A stretch of DNA of 64,000 bases from Alopecurus myosuroides (taxonomy: Eukaryota; Streptophyta; Magnoliopsida; Poales; Poaceae). Below are positions 1-11,121 of this stretch, piece after piece. The notes below the pieces were generated by a model. The model ran no database searches. It saw nothing but the letters and a program-made list of their open reading frames with translations, and had not been told where the DNA came from. Where the stretch lies: assembly GCA_028641055.1 (NCBI GenBank), contig JAPCYS010002482.1:79944-143943 (forward strand), written 5' to 3'. The translations under genes were made by a program, and so were the position numbers. Positions within the stretch are counted from its first letter, which is position 1. Each line of letters starts with the position of its first letter.

Positions 1-1049
1 GAGTGTACGGCCAAATTGGTGCAACCCTGCAGGGATAATCTTCTCGAGAAGCCGTGTTTTCCGCGGTTATGGATTACTTGGGGAAAGTACTGGCTAACAA
101 GTACTCAGGACAACTTCAACATAATGATCAATCATGTTTCACCCAATGATCAATAATTTGACTAGTAATAGGTTATTCACACAATAACTTGATTCACCTT
201 AACATAACTGTGTGAGTTATCCTCGGATTGCTTCTTTGGATAAGGGGCGAGATCCAGGATGGGTTTGGTTGAAGTTATCTTTCAGTTGGTTACAATCCTC
301 GATCTTATCTTTCTGTTAGCCGGAACTTGTAGTTATATTCTGTAGTTGGTTAGAGCAGCCAGCAGCAACCTTTATATCACCCTTTTCTTCCGTTGATCCC
401 AAGCATCTATGCTTGTGTTGACGGGTAACTCCTTGATGAACTGTGAGTCTTGCTTGCCAGTACTTGGATGTACTGACCCCGTTGGGGCTGTGGTTTACGC
501 AGAGTACTACTACGACTACGATGCTTCCCAGGATGGCTACTTTGTGGAGTTCGATGACGCTGCAGACGAGTAGTTAGCTGGACCAGGGCAGGATCCAGAC
601 CTTCGTGGATGGGCTTCGCTTTTCTTTATTTTCTCCGGCTTCTTAAGCCATGGATTTGTCTGTACTCAGACCCCTTTGATTGCTTCCGCTGTTGTAATGG
701 ATGATATGTTGGGACATGTGTCCTCTGGATGACTGTATTCGATATTTTCTGCCTTAGTGAAGGCCAGTTGCACTTATTTCATTCTTTTGTGTCTTAGAGA
801 CATTCTGTGTTATCATTCGTACCAAACTGTTGACGTACCGTGCGTGTTTGATTATGAAGTACGTCGACAGTAGTGCCTTTAGGTTCCTAGCGGATAGTTT
901 ACCTCGACGGTGGAAGCAGGGCTTGTGTTGTCGCGCATAAGCGCAGGCCTACCAGGAAGCTGGGACGTGGGAGCAGTTATGCCCCATAATCCAAGCACCT
1001 GACTTCCAGTTCGTGCGAGGAGTATCCTCTAGAAACCCAGGGTGCGACA
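1..1049 (+). repeat. 5' LTR, 3'-terminal 1049 bp
   Basis: This is the last quarter of the 5' LTR; the rest lies left of the window. It ends with CA immediately before the primer-binding site. Against the 3' LTR copy I see one substitution (c/t near 864) and three single-base gaps (near 83, 312 and 322), so the insertion is recent. Confidence 0.92.
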
Positions 1050-1051
1050 AA

Positions 1052-1063
1052 TGGTATCAGAGC
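1052..1063 (+). other. Primer-binding site (tRNA-Met type)
   Basis: tggtatcagagc lies two bases after the LTR end. This is the usual primer-binding site of plant LTR retrotransposons, complementary to the 3' end of initiator tRNA-Met, and it marks the start of the internal region. Confidence 0.88.
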
Positions 1064-1430
1064 CTGTCTGCCTGTAGGATCCCTTTTTACTGGTCGCAGT
1101 TGAGTCTAGAAACTATTTTGTAGCTATACAGGAAAAATGAAACGTGAGAGTAGGAATTTGCCATTTTTCTTCTTTCCCCACCCACCCACCCTTTTCTGGT
1201 AAGGAAGTGCAACGTTGTTTTCTGTTCTCACCTAAACTTTCAAGTTAGATTTCACGTGTTTTGGGTTCTCTGTAGTACCTCAGGATTTTTGGTCTCGTTT
1301 TCCCGATGTTGCTTCAATATCATGTTCTTTTCAACATCCTTTCGTCCGTTCAACATTGTTGTTGTTTTCCACATCCTTTTTCATCTACCGGAGTCTAATC
1401 AAAACCTTCCAAATCGTCTGCAGATGGGTC

Positions 1431-2240
1431 TCAACTACTATCCGCAGGTGGTTCGCATGACTCGCTGTGAGAGCACCGCCGGTTTTTCCGGAGTTGCTGA
1501 GAGACATGGTTACCTTTCTGGGGTTCCATTGGGCACCAGAGTACCAGGTCTACGAGCACCAGCGAGAGTGTGACCAGACTTGCTACCGGGCTATCGTCTA
1601 CATCCTGTCGGATGATGGCAGGAGCATTGCACACCATACGAGGCAGTAGGGTCCACAGTGGATAAGGCAGTGCAGCAGGCAGCGTACGTGAGTGTCACCG
1701 TTCTCCGTGCTGACTACTGGGGGTTTGATAAGTCCAGTTTTCGTCACATCCCCCGTGGTTACATCACGGCAGCAGGAGCTCACTTCACTATCCACCGTGA
1801 CATGGATACCTACGAGACTGATAGCTCCAGGCTCCAGGTCACTGCCCAGTTCGCTAGTCACAGTGATGCCGTTGCTTCCGCACTTTCTCAGGAGTTAGCC
1901 TCAGTCAGGGAGCAGCTCCACCTTGCTCTCACTCGTCTGGCGACGTACACACACAGACTTTGTTGGAGACGAGCGCTTCGCACGTGTCGTTCAGCCAGCT
2001 GGTCTTCCGTTGCCAGATGCTGGAGGTTACGAGCCGATCAGAGGCCCGCTTCTCGACCTCGGAGCTGGTTACACAGGGATTCCCCGCTATGGAGCACAGG
2101 GATACGACGCTTCCTACTTCACGACACCGAGAGTTGCTCTCAGAGCAGTTCCTATCTACATGGATCGTCGTGATACCTACTTCCGTGGGATTCCTCCTCA
2201 CCGTATCTCTCGTCGTACTACTCACCGCCGTCCTGCGTGA
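1431..2240 (+). pseudogene. Extra ORF between LTR and gag of the gypsy element (broken)
   Basis: Between the primer site and gag lies about 800 bp of protein-like sequence, read in one frame at about 1467-1640, resumed at about 1658-1945, then in another frame from about 1945 to 2280. It contains the peptides FLGFHWAPEYQVYEH and YITAAGAHFTIHRDMDTYE, followed by a helix-prone stretch (ASALSQELASVREQLHLAL) that could form a coiled coil. I recall similar leader ORFs in some grass gypsy elements but know no established function. The arrangement resembles neither gag nor env. Two single-base shifts and an in-frame stop interrupt it here. It might also be a captured host gene fragment. Confidence 0.5.
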
Positions 2241-2450
2241 TGAGCATGGGAGTACCGTTGTATCCATTACTAGCTGTGTCTAGTTTATCCTTTCGTTTTC
2301 GAACCATGTGTTGGTCTGTTGGATATTCTGGTGTATTTGAACATGTGATGATGTACCTGTTGGTTATCTATTCATGCGTCGGAATAATCTATCTTTCGGT
2401 TACCAAGTCTATCCTTTTCTGTTGTTGTGCTAAAATGAATTTCTGTTCAG

Positions 2451-3520
2451 GATGCCTCCAACCAGGAACAACCCGCCACCGCCACACCAATGGGGAGCTG
2501 TTGGCTCAGATGACCCAAGTGGTGACACAGATGGCCCAGATCCAGGCTAACCAGCAACACAACCAGAATGCTCCAAGGGTCACCATCAAGGACTTCCTCA
2601 GCTTGGGCCCAAAAGCTTTCGTGGCAACACGTGAGCCCCTGGATGATGACTGGATCCGTGACGTAGCAAGAGCTCTGGAGATAGCTCATGTTGCTGAAGA
2701 GGATAAGGTCAAGTACGCCACCTACCTACTGAAGGGTCAGGCAGCTACTTGGTGGGAGAACTACCAGGCCATGAGGGCTGGCTTTCCTATCAACTGGGGA
2801 TGTTTCAGAGATGCCTTCCTGAAGCACCACATCCCGGATGGTCTCATGGAAAAGATGCGTGAGGAATTCTGCTCTCTCAGACAGGGCAAGCTGGACTTCT
2901 CGGCTACCAGAACGAGTTCAATCGTCTCGCTCGGTACGCTGGTGACGAAGTGTCCACCGAAGCCAAGAAGATGGCAAGGTTCCGCCGAGGTTTTAACCCG
3001 GAACTGAAGTACGCTCTCACAAACATCAAGTGCAAGGACTTCGTCGAGCTTGTGAACACCGCGCTCAATGAGGAGAATGGGCGCAAGGCGTTCGAAGAGT
3101 CGCGCAAGCACTCGCGTGAGGGTGGTTCCTCCCAACATGACCACCCCCCGCAGAAGCGCCGCATCTGGGTGCCAAATGGTGCTGTCACTCTCGGGCTCCA
3201 AATGCCCAAGCTTCTCTCAGGCTTTGGTCCCCGCCCACCCAACCCATCTCAGATGCAGGGTCAGAGGTTTCCGATGGGGCAGCCAAGGCCGGGTCCTTCT
3301 CGTATCGTCACTTGCTACAAGTGCAAGGATACTGGACATTATGCTGATAAGTGCACTCAGAAGCAGCTACCCCTACCTCCTCGCCCCAACACCAACCAGG
3401 CTATGGTTCGTGCTCCTCCGGCTAAAGCCTTCAACTCCAACAATAGGCCTGTCGGGAGGAACGCGAGGGTGAACCATATCAAGGCCGACAAAGCAGAGGA
3501 GGCTGCAGACGTCGTTCTCG
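2451..3520 (+). pseudogene. gag: gag of the gypsy element, frameshifted
   Basis: Gag forms the nucleocapsid of the retrotransposon particle. The first ATG (2451) opens a Pro-rich start, but the frame shifts within about 40 bases. The capsid part is then open to about 2905, with the conserved ATWWENYQ segment of plant gypsy Gag near 2748. A further shift leads into the frame used from about 2950, which carries the CCHC zinc knuckle CYKCKDTGHYADKC near 3313-3354. Gag and Pol then run on without a stop, as is usual in this clade. The two frame breaks prevent a full product as the sequence stands. Confidence 0.85.
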
Positions 3521-6500
3521 GTATATTACCCGTAAACTCTATTCCAGCTAAAGTGTTGTTTGATACTGGAGCATCGCATTCATTTGTGTCAAAGATTTTT
3601 GCAAAAGCATACAACCTAGTTCTGGTTCCGCTAAGCAATCAAATGACTGTTCACTCTCCGGGACCGCAAATGTTGACTTCCAAGATAAGCATGGACAATG
3701 AGATACTAATTGGAGGTCGCATATTCCTTGCTTCACTCATGTTGCTGGGAAATTCTGACATTGATATCATTCTGGGTATGGATTGGTTGAAGACCCACAA
3801 AGCTAAAATTGACTGTGCTCAAAAGTCAATAACTCTCTCCCACACTTCAGGCCAGATAGTCTATTCTCCATATGGATCAACTTCTGCTCAGCTGTTCAGC
3901 TTGATGCCAAACCCCTTCCGGCAATTGAAAATGTTCCGGTGGTTTGTGAGTTCCCTGACGTCTTTCCAGAAGAGTTGCCAGGGATGCCTCCGGACAGAGC
4001 AGTTGAGTTCGTGATCGAGCTTGAGCCAGGTACTGCTCCAATCTCTAAGCATCCATACAAGATAGCTCCTCCTGAACTGAAATTGTTGAAGGAGCAAATC
4101 GATATGTATATGGACAAAGGTTTCATTCAGCCTAGTTCCTCCGCTTGGGGTTGCCCAACTCTGTTGTTGCCAAGAAGGATCAAACTAAGAGACTATCGTC
4201 CTCAACGAGAAAACAATCAAAACAGTATCCACTTCCTCGTATCGATGATCTTTTATCAACTGCTGGAGCCTCAATCATACAAAAGTTGGACTTGAGGATG
4301 GGTTACCATCAGATAAAGATCAGAAAGGAAGATATTCCTAAGACAGCTTTCACCACTAGGTACGGTCTATATGAATACACCGTCATGTCCTTTGGTCTCA
4401 CCAATGCACCGGCAACGTTCTCAAGACTCATGAATTCTGTCTTCCATGAATACCTCGACAAGTTCGTTGTGGTATATCTTGACGACATTCTAGTCTACTC
4501 AAAATCCGAGGAAGAGCATGGAGAACACCTTCGTCTCACTCTCATGAAACTTCGCGAGCATCGTTTGTATGCCAAGTTTTCCAAATGTGAGTTCTGGATT
4601 CCAGAAGTTGCATATCTTGGTCATATCATCTCTGCCAAAGGCATTGCCATTGATCCTGAAAAGGTTAAGGCAATTGTTGATTGGAAACCCCCTAAGACGG
4701 TGAAACAAGTTAGAAGCTTCTTGGCTTGGCTAGCTATTGCCGTCGTTTCGTCCAAAAACTTTTCTAAGATTGCTAAACCTCTCACTGATCTCACAAAGAA
4801 GGACAAAAAGTTCGTTTGGACTCCACAATGTGATGAGAGTTTCAACCTCCTGAAGACTAAACTCACTTCCACACCTATTCTAGTTGGCCCAGATACCACC
4901 AAACCTTTCCAGATATTCTGTGATGCATCTCTCCAAGGCCTAGGAGCAGTTCTTATGCAAGAACGTCAAGTTGTGGCTTATGCTTCACGTCAGTTGAACC
5001 CACATGAGCAAAACTATCCCACTCATGATCTCGAACTTGCAGCAGTTGTGTTTGCCCTCAAGAAATGGAGACAATACTTGTTGGGTAACAAAACTGAAAT
5101 CTTTTCCGATCATAAGAGTCTGAAATACATCTTCACTCAGCCAGATCTGAACCTCAGGCAAAGGAGATGGATTGAGAAGATTAAAGACTTTGATCTCACC
5201 ATTTCTTACACTCCAGGCAAGGCTAATGTTATGGCCGATGCTCTCAGTCGCAAATCCTATTGCAATAATCTCATGATCATGGAGAGCCAACCTCCACTTC
5301 ATGAAGAATTCCAGAAGCTGAACCTTGGTCTTGTTCCGGAAGGATACCTTGCTAGCTTGACAGCCAGCCCTCTCGAGGACAAGATTCGTTCTGAACAACT
5401 TCGTGATAATGAAATCAAGAAGATTGTGGATCACATCAAGGAGGGCAATGATAAATTCAAGTCCTTCTCAATTGATGACAAGGGAACTGTGTTCTTCGAA
5501 GGACGCATTGCAGTCCTCAGATTCAAAGTCTCAAGGATATCATTCTCAAGGAGGCTCATGAAACTCCTTATCCATTCACCCTGGAAGTACAAAGATGTAC
5601 CAGGATCTCAAGACTCTGTATTGGTGGTCTGGCATGAAACGTGAAATTGCTCAATACGTTTCTGAATGCGACGTTTGTCAACGTGTTAAGGCAGTCCATC
5701 AGAAGACAGCAGGTCTACTCCAACCTCTGAAAATTCCTGAGTGGAAGTGGGACATGATTGAAATGGACTTCGTTACTGGGTTTCCAAAGTCCAAAAAGGG
5801 CAACGATGCAATCTTCGTTGTTATTGATCGTCTCACTAAGGTTGCTCACTTCTATGCTGTAAAGGAAACTATCTCAGCTAGCCAGTTAGCAGAGCTCTAC
5901 ACAGCAAAGGTTGTTCCCCTTCATGGTGTTCCATTGGAAATAAGCTCAGACCGTGGAAGTATCTTCACTTCTCATTTCTGGAAGAGCTTTCAAGAAGCAT
6001 TGGGCACTAAACTTCTGTTCAGCACAGCTTATCACCCTCAGTCTCAGGGGCAAGTCGAAAGAGTCAATCAGATTCTCGAGGATATGCTCAGAGCATGTGG
6101 TCTCTCCTTTGGCATGAAATGGGAGGATTGCCTTCCATATGCTGAATTCTCCTACAAACAACAGCTACCAGGCAAGCCTAGGCATGGCACCATTTGAGGC
6201 ACTGTATGGTCGCAGATGCAGGAGTCCAATCAATTGGTCTGGAGCTGGTGAACGTTCACTTTTAGGCCCTGACATTGTTAAGGAAGCCGAGGAGAAAGTT
6301 CGAATCATTCGTGACAATCTCAGGATTGCTCAGTCTCGTCAGAAGAGCTATTATGATAGCAAGCACAGGGATATGGTCTATGCACCTGGTGATAAGGCAT
6401 ATCTCCGTGTAACTCCCCTCAGAGGCACCCATCGTTTTGGTGTGAAAGGAAAGCTTGCACCAAGATACATTGGCCCTTTCAACATCCTCTCAAGACGTGC

Positions 6501-6812
6501 AGAGAATGCTTATCGTCTTGAACTTCCAGAAAAACTTTCCAAAGTGCACGATGTGTTCCACGTGTCACAACTCAAGAAGTGTTTCAAAGATCCAGATCGT
6601 GCAGTTGATCATGATTCCATTGAGCTGCAAGATGATCTATCTTATGAGGAGCACCCTATTCGTATTCTCGATGAGACCGAGCGTAAGACTCGAACAAGAG
6701 CACCAAGTTCTTGAAAGTCCAATGGTCGCATCATTCTGATAAAGAGGCAACGTGGGAGACCGAAGAGGATCTTCGCAAGAAGTATCCGGACCTGTTCAAT
6801 TCTCAGTAGGGA
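3521..6812 (+). pseudogene. pol: pol of the gypsy element: PR-RT-RNaseH-INT-chromodomain, frameshifted
   Basis: Domains in order: aspartic protease with the active site DTGAS (about 3561); reverse transcriptase with catalytic YLDDILVYS (about 4477); RNase H beginning at [11 protein letters not shown] (about 4915); integrase with zinc-finger remnant CDVCQR (about 5667) and catalytic core through TAYHPQSQGQVER; and a C-terminal chromodomain-like tail (6700-6800) with the QWSHH and EATWE patterns. The frame changes near 3930, 4160-4200, 5560, 6160 and 6700, each apparently by a single base, so the polyprotein is split into at least six segments. The last shift separates integrase from the chromodomain, which in chromoviruses is thought to steer integration to heterochromatin. 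Confidence 0.9.
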
Positions 6813-6832
6813 ATCTCGGGGCGCGATTCCTT

Positions 6833-6844
6833 CAAGGGGGGGCG
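6833..6844 (+). other. Polypurine tract
   Basis: A run of A and G ending in eight G lies just upstream of the 3' LTR start. This is the expected plus-strand priming site and fixes the left edge of the 3' LTR. Confidence 0.75.
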
Positions 6845-6847
6845 TTT

Positions 6848-9800
6848 TGTAACATCCAAGTATGAAAACCCTTAGTTGTTTTACTTGTTGTTTTTATTTA
6901 AGCAATGCATCATATCATCATCCTCATATTTATTTCTGTTTGCATTGTTTTCATATGAATTTCAAACTTGTTTTCAATTACTGTTTTCACACTTGTCTGT
7001 TACAACCTTTCAACTAAAGAATTGCAAACTTAAAAACCTCTTTGTTTCCAAGCAATCCCTTTTAATGCACCTTTTGAGTTGTTGCTTAAAAGCAATTAAC
7101 CAAGTTAATCTTTTATTTCCAAGTTATTTTCCAAACTCAAAAAATCTCAATTCATTAATCCTTTTGAATCCCTAGTGTTCAACACATTTTGGTATTCATC
7201 AAACATTCTAAACTATAGGGTAAACCCTATTGAAAACAACCTATTTTCTAAATAATAATTAATATGGCAAAATTCATTTATTTTGGTTCAATTTCAAAAC
7301 AGCAATAAAACATTTGAAATTTTGAAAACCTAAACTACCAAATGGTTTCTGTTCACTTGAGAAGCCTACCTAATTTTTCCCAAATTTTTATCTACACTAA
7401 AACCTATCTAATTCATCCAAAAGCAAATCTACAAAAAAAAACAGTGTACAAAAAAAAAAAAAATTAAAGCAGCAGGAGAGGGGAGCAAGCAGCTAAGGGC
7501 CCAGCCCGTTATTTCTTTTCCCTCTGGCCCGTTACCTCCCCCTCGCGTCGCTGTCGTCTCCTCCTTCTGACGTCAATGGCGTACGACGCCTTGGCCACCA
7601 TCCGATCCTCCTCTGGAGCTCCCGATTGCCGCCGTACTCCAACCCTCGAGCCCTTAAGTAACACCGCGGCGCCCTACGCCTGCCCGCAACCCTAGCCCTA
7701 ACCTCCCGGCGCCGCCAACCTCCCCTCCTCTTCCTCAAGCTCGCTGCTTTTTCTCTGAAACTCGCCGCGCCCTCTCTGAATTCCGGCGAGGAGCGCCGTC
7801 TCCGATGGGTGGCGCCGTGCGCTAGCGGCGGGAATTGGAAGCCCGCGGTCCCCTCTACCTCATCGACACCGCCCCCTAGCCCTAGCCGCCTCCGATCGCC
7901 GCCGCCATCCACGCCAACATCGCCGGTCACCACGAACCCCTGCGTCGACGACAGTCCGCGGTGAGCGTCTCCGTCGCCTTCCCCTCGTCTTTCTTCCTCC
8001 CCGCAAACGCACCGAGCGCGCCTAGGTCATCCACCAGCAGCACAAGCACGCGCGCTCGTCGTCGCAGTGATTCGCCGCGGCGAGCAGCCGCTGACTCGCC
8101 GGCGTCGTTCTCTGCTCCGTCAGGTTCAGTAACGAGTGTGCAAAATTCAGTTAACGCAGCGTTGAAGCTTATCCTCCCTCGCTCCCCGTTACTGTCACGA
8201 TCCGCACGCTAGCGCAGATGGCATGCTCCCTGCGCGCGCGAGCCAGCGAGCGGGGTTCGAACCTCGCGGCCGCAAGGCCAAAACTTTTTTCGCGATTTCT
8301 GCCCGCTCCGTGGCCACTGTCATAGACCCTCACTGCCCGCACACACGCAGGGCCACAGGGCCACCTGACAGCGTGTGGGTAGACTCTGTGCACGGTGACA
8401 AAAGACTAAACTGTTTTCTATTTCTTTTTTTTTTAAAAAAATAACAGATTGGAATACAAACTTAAAAATTCAATATCTTGGGTTTTATAATACCAACAAA
8501 TACAAACTTGGTGTCTATTCTGATCCAAATTTCATAATCTTTCCAAATATGCAATTTGTGTTCTGTTTTGAATTTTCAAAATGCAATCTAAATTCAAATT
8601 TGAATAATTCAAATGCAAATTGAAATAATTCATAACTAATTCATACTGTTTTCAAATAATACAAATAAAATATGTTTTTCACACCATTTTGAATGTTCTA
8701 TTCAAATATAAATTTTGTTTTCTGGTTTGAATAATTTAAATTGCCTAAACTATTTAATCCTTGTTTAATTCAATTAAAATTTGTTTAATTTTGTTTAATT
8801 CATAATTAATTAATCCTAAGCCCAATTTCAAATTGTGAAACATGTAATCCAACTAAAATTTGATAAACTTTTCAAATATAAAATTTGTAATTTGTTTTGC
8901 ACACTTTAACTTGATGATAACAACATCTACTTGTGTGCCATGTTTAAGTAACAAAATTCCAACTTTGATAAATGCCTTTCTAAATTGTTAACTATTATTC
9001 CAATTGCATCTAATGTTGTTATCTTATTGTTCCTCATCATGCATGCATCATACTAATTCAACCACCCCTAATGCTTAGTGATAGAACAATTAATTCAACC
9101 CCAAGCATGGGCTTCCATATGCACCCTTTTGCATATGGAATCCATTTAAACTTGTGTTTCATGTCAAGCAAGTTATTTTGTTGCATCTATTAAACATGAC
9201 ATGCATCATCCAATGTTTGTGCACCTATGCCATGTATTGATTGCCCGTCTTCCTTCGTTGTTGTTTTGCTTCTTCTCGGTTAGACGACGACGTTGGTACC
9301 GACGAGCCTTACGACACCACTACTCAGGACCTAGCCCAGTACGAGGCTGAGCTGCCAGGCAAGTTATCACTCACATGAATCATTGAGTTCCTTTCCACAC
9401 TTGTTGTCGATACTATCTTTTGTCTACTATTGCTAGCCCTATGTATCGTTGCTTGTTCTCCGAACCCATCACATGATACCTTGAGCTATGATATTGCCAC
9501 CACCTCCATACCTACAGCCATTGCTTGTGCCTGTTATTACCTAGCATGCTTAGGGTTGCTTTTACTCGAGTCTGTTGTCGGTTACTACTGTTGCTATCTT
9601 ATTATCTTGTACCGGGGCTCGTTATTAATCAATCAATCCTGTTAATTGCTAATGGTAATAATAATTTGATGATAAGGCACCGGCAGGAGGCCCATGAGTG
9701 GTTTTGGAGCCTGCTAGTGTCGACCCTAATAGGAAAAGGGTCTTGTCTACTGATCCATGATGAGCGCACTACCCGCATTTGGGAAGCGAGTATGGGCGCC

Positions 9801-11121
9801 CCCCTCAACTTGACCTGATTCGCATCTCGTCCAAATCGCCTCATTTAGTTCGTGTTTTCCATTTGCCGCATGCATGTTTTTGCGAGCCCAGCGCAGGGTG
9901 GAACTTTCGTAGTCGGCATATAGGGGGACACGTTCTTAGAGTGCTATGAGGGTCCATTTTCTTCTGGGCTCGATTAGCCGTGCGCCCAAGGTGCTTTGGG
10001 CTTGATGCGGAGAATGGTTGGTTGTGTAGAGTACCCCGCTTGGTGGGTTAGCTTCCCATCTGGCGGGTTATTCTTGAGTGTACGGCCAAATTGGTGCAAC
10101 CCTGCAGGGATAATCTTCTCGAGAAGCCGTGTTTTCCGCGGTTATGGATTACTTGGGAAAGTACTGGCTAACAAGTACTCAGGACAACTTCAACATAATG
10201 ATCAATCATGTTTCACCCAATGATCAATAATTTGACTAGTAATAGGTTATTCACACAATAACTTGATTCACCTTAACATAACTGTGTGAGTTATCCTCGG
10301 ATTGCTTCTTTGGATAAGGGGCGAGATCCAGGATGGGTTTGGTTGAAGTTATCTTTCAGTTGGTTACAATCCTCGATCTTATCTTTTGTTAGCCGAACTT
10401 GTAGTTATATTCTGTAGTTGGTTAGAGCAGCCAGCAGCAACCTTTATATCACCCTTTTCTTCCGTTGATCCCAAGCATCTATGCTTGTGTTGACGGGTAA
10501 CTCCTTGATGAACTGTGAGTCTTGCTTGCCAGTACTTGGATGTACTGACCCCGTTGGGGCTGTGGTTTACGCAGAGTACTACTACGACTACGATGCTTCC
10601 CAGGATGGCTACTTTGTGGAGTTCGATGACGCTGCAGACGAGTAGTTAGCTGGACCAGGGCAGGATCCAGACCTTCGTGGATGGGCTTCGCTTTTCTTTA
10701 TTTTCTCCGGCTTCTTAAGCCATGGATTTGTCTGTACTCAGACCCCTTTGATTGCTTCCGCTGTTGTAATGGATGATATGTTGGGACATGTGTCCTCTGG
10801 ATGACTGTATTCGATATTTTCTGCCTTAGTGAAGGCCAGTTGCACTTATTTCATTCTTTTGTGTCTTAGAGACATTCTGTGTTATCATTCGTACCAAACT
10901 GTTGACGTACCGTGCGTGTTTGATTATGAAGTACGTTGACAGTAGTGCCTTTAGGTTCCTAGCGGATAGTTTACCTCGACGGTGGAAGCAGGGCTTGTGT
11001 TGTCGCGCATAAGCGCAGGCCTACCAGGAAGCTGGGACGTGGGAGCAGTTATGCCCCATAATCCAAGCACCTGACTTCCAGTTCGTGCGAGGAGTATCCT
11101 CTAGAAACCCAGGGTGCGACA
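6848..11121 (+). repeat. 3' LTR of the gypsy element, 4274 bp, complete
   Basis: It starts TGTAACATCC and ends GCGACA, the TG...CA ends of an LTR. It is unusually long. The composition is layered: AT-rich at 6850-7450, an A-run at 7433-7460, GC-rich at 7500-8300, strongly AT-rich at 8400-9200, then average. I found no convincing gene in it; ORFs such as 7532-7933 (minus) are products of the GC-rich stretch. The flanking copia sequence starts directly after the final CA at 11122. Confidence 0.9.

Larger units (their letters stand above)
1..11121 (+). mobile_element. Ty3/gypsy chromovirus (Tekay/Del-like), left end cut by window
   Basis: The outer repeat is direct: positions 1-1049 match 10076-11121 almost base for base, so they are the ends of the two LTRs. 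The order inside is primer-binding site, an extra ORF, gag, protease, reverse transcriptase, RNase H, integrase, a chromodomain-like tail and a polypurine tract. Integrase after RT puts it in Ty3/gypsy. The C-terminal tail with the W-S-x-H / EATWE pattern is typical of chromoviruses, and the long LTRs suggest the Tekay (Del) clade. The 3' LTR is 4274 bp, so a complete element would be about 14.3 kb, of which 11.1 kb lies here. It sits inside a copia element. The coding part is broken by frameshifts, so it looks non-autonomous as read. I do not assign a Triticeae family name. Confidence 0.9.

Noticed and set aside
1052..1063. Possible tRNA gene fragment at tggtatcagagc
   Set aside because: It is the retrotransposon primer-binding site; no cloverleaf surrounds it. 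The same applies at 17978.
7532..8444. Overlapping ORFs on both strands in the GC-rich part of the gypsy LTR
   Set aside because: They lie wholly inside an LTR, are compositionally driven (Arg/Ala/Pro-rich) and show no domain.
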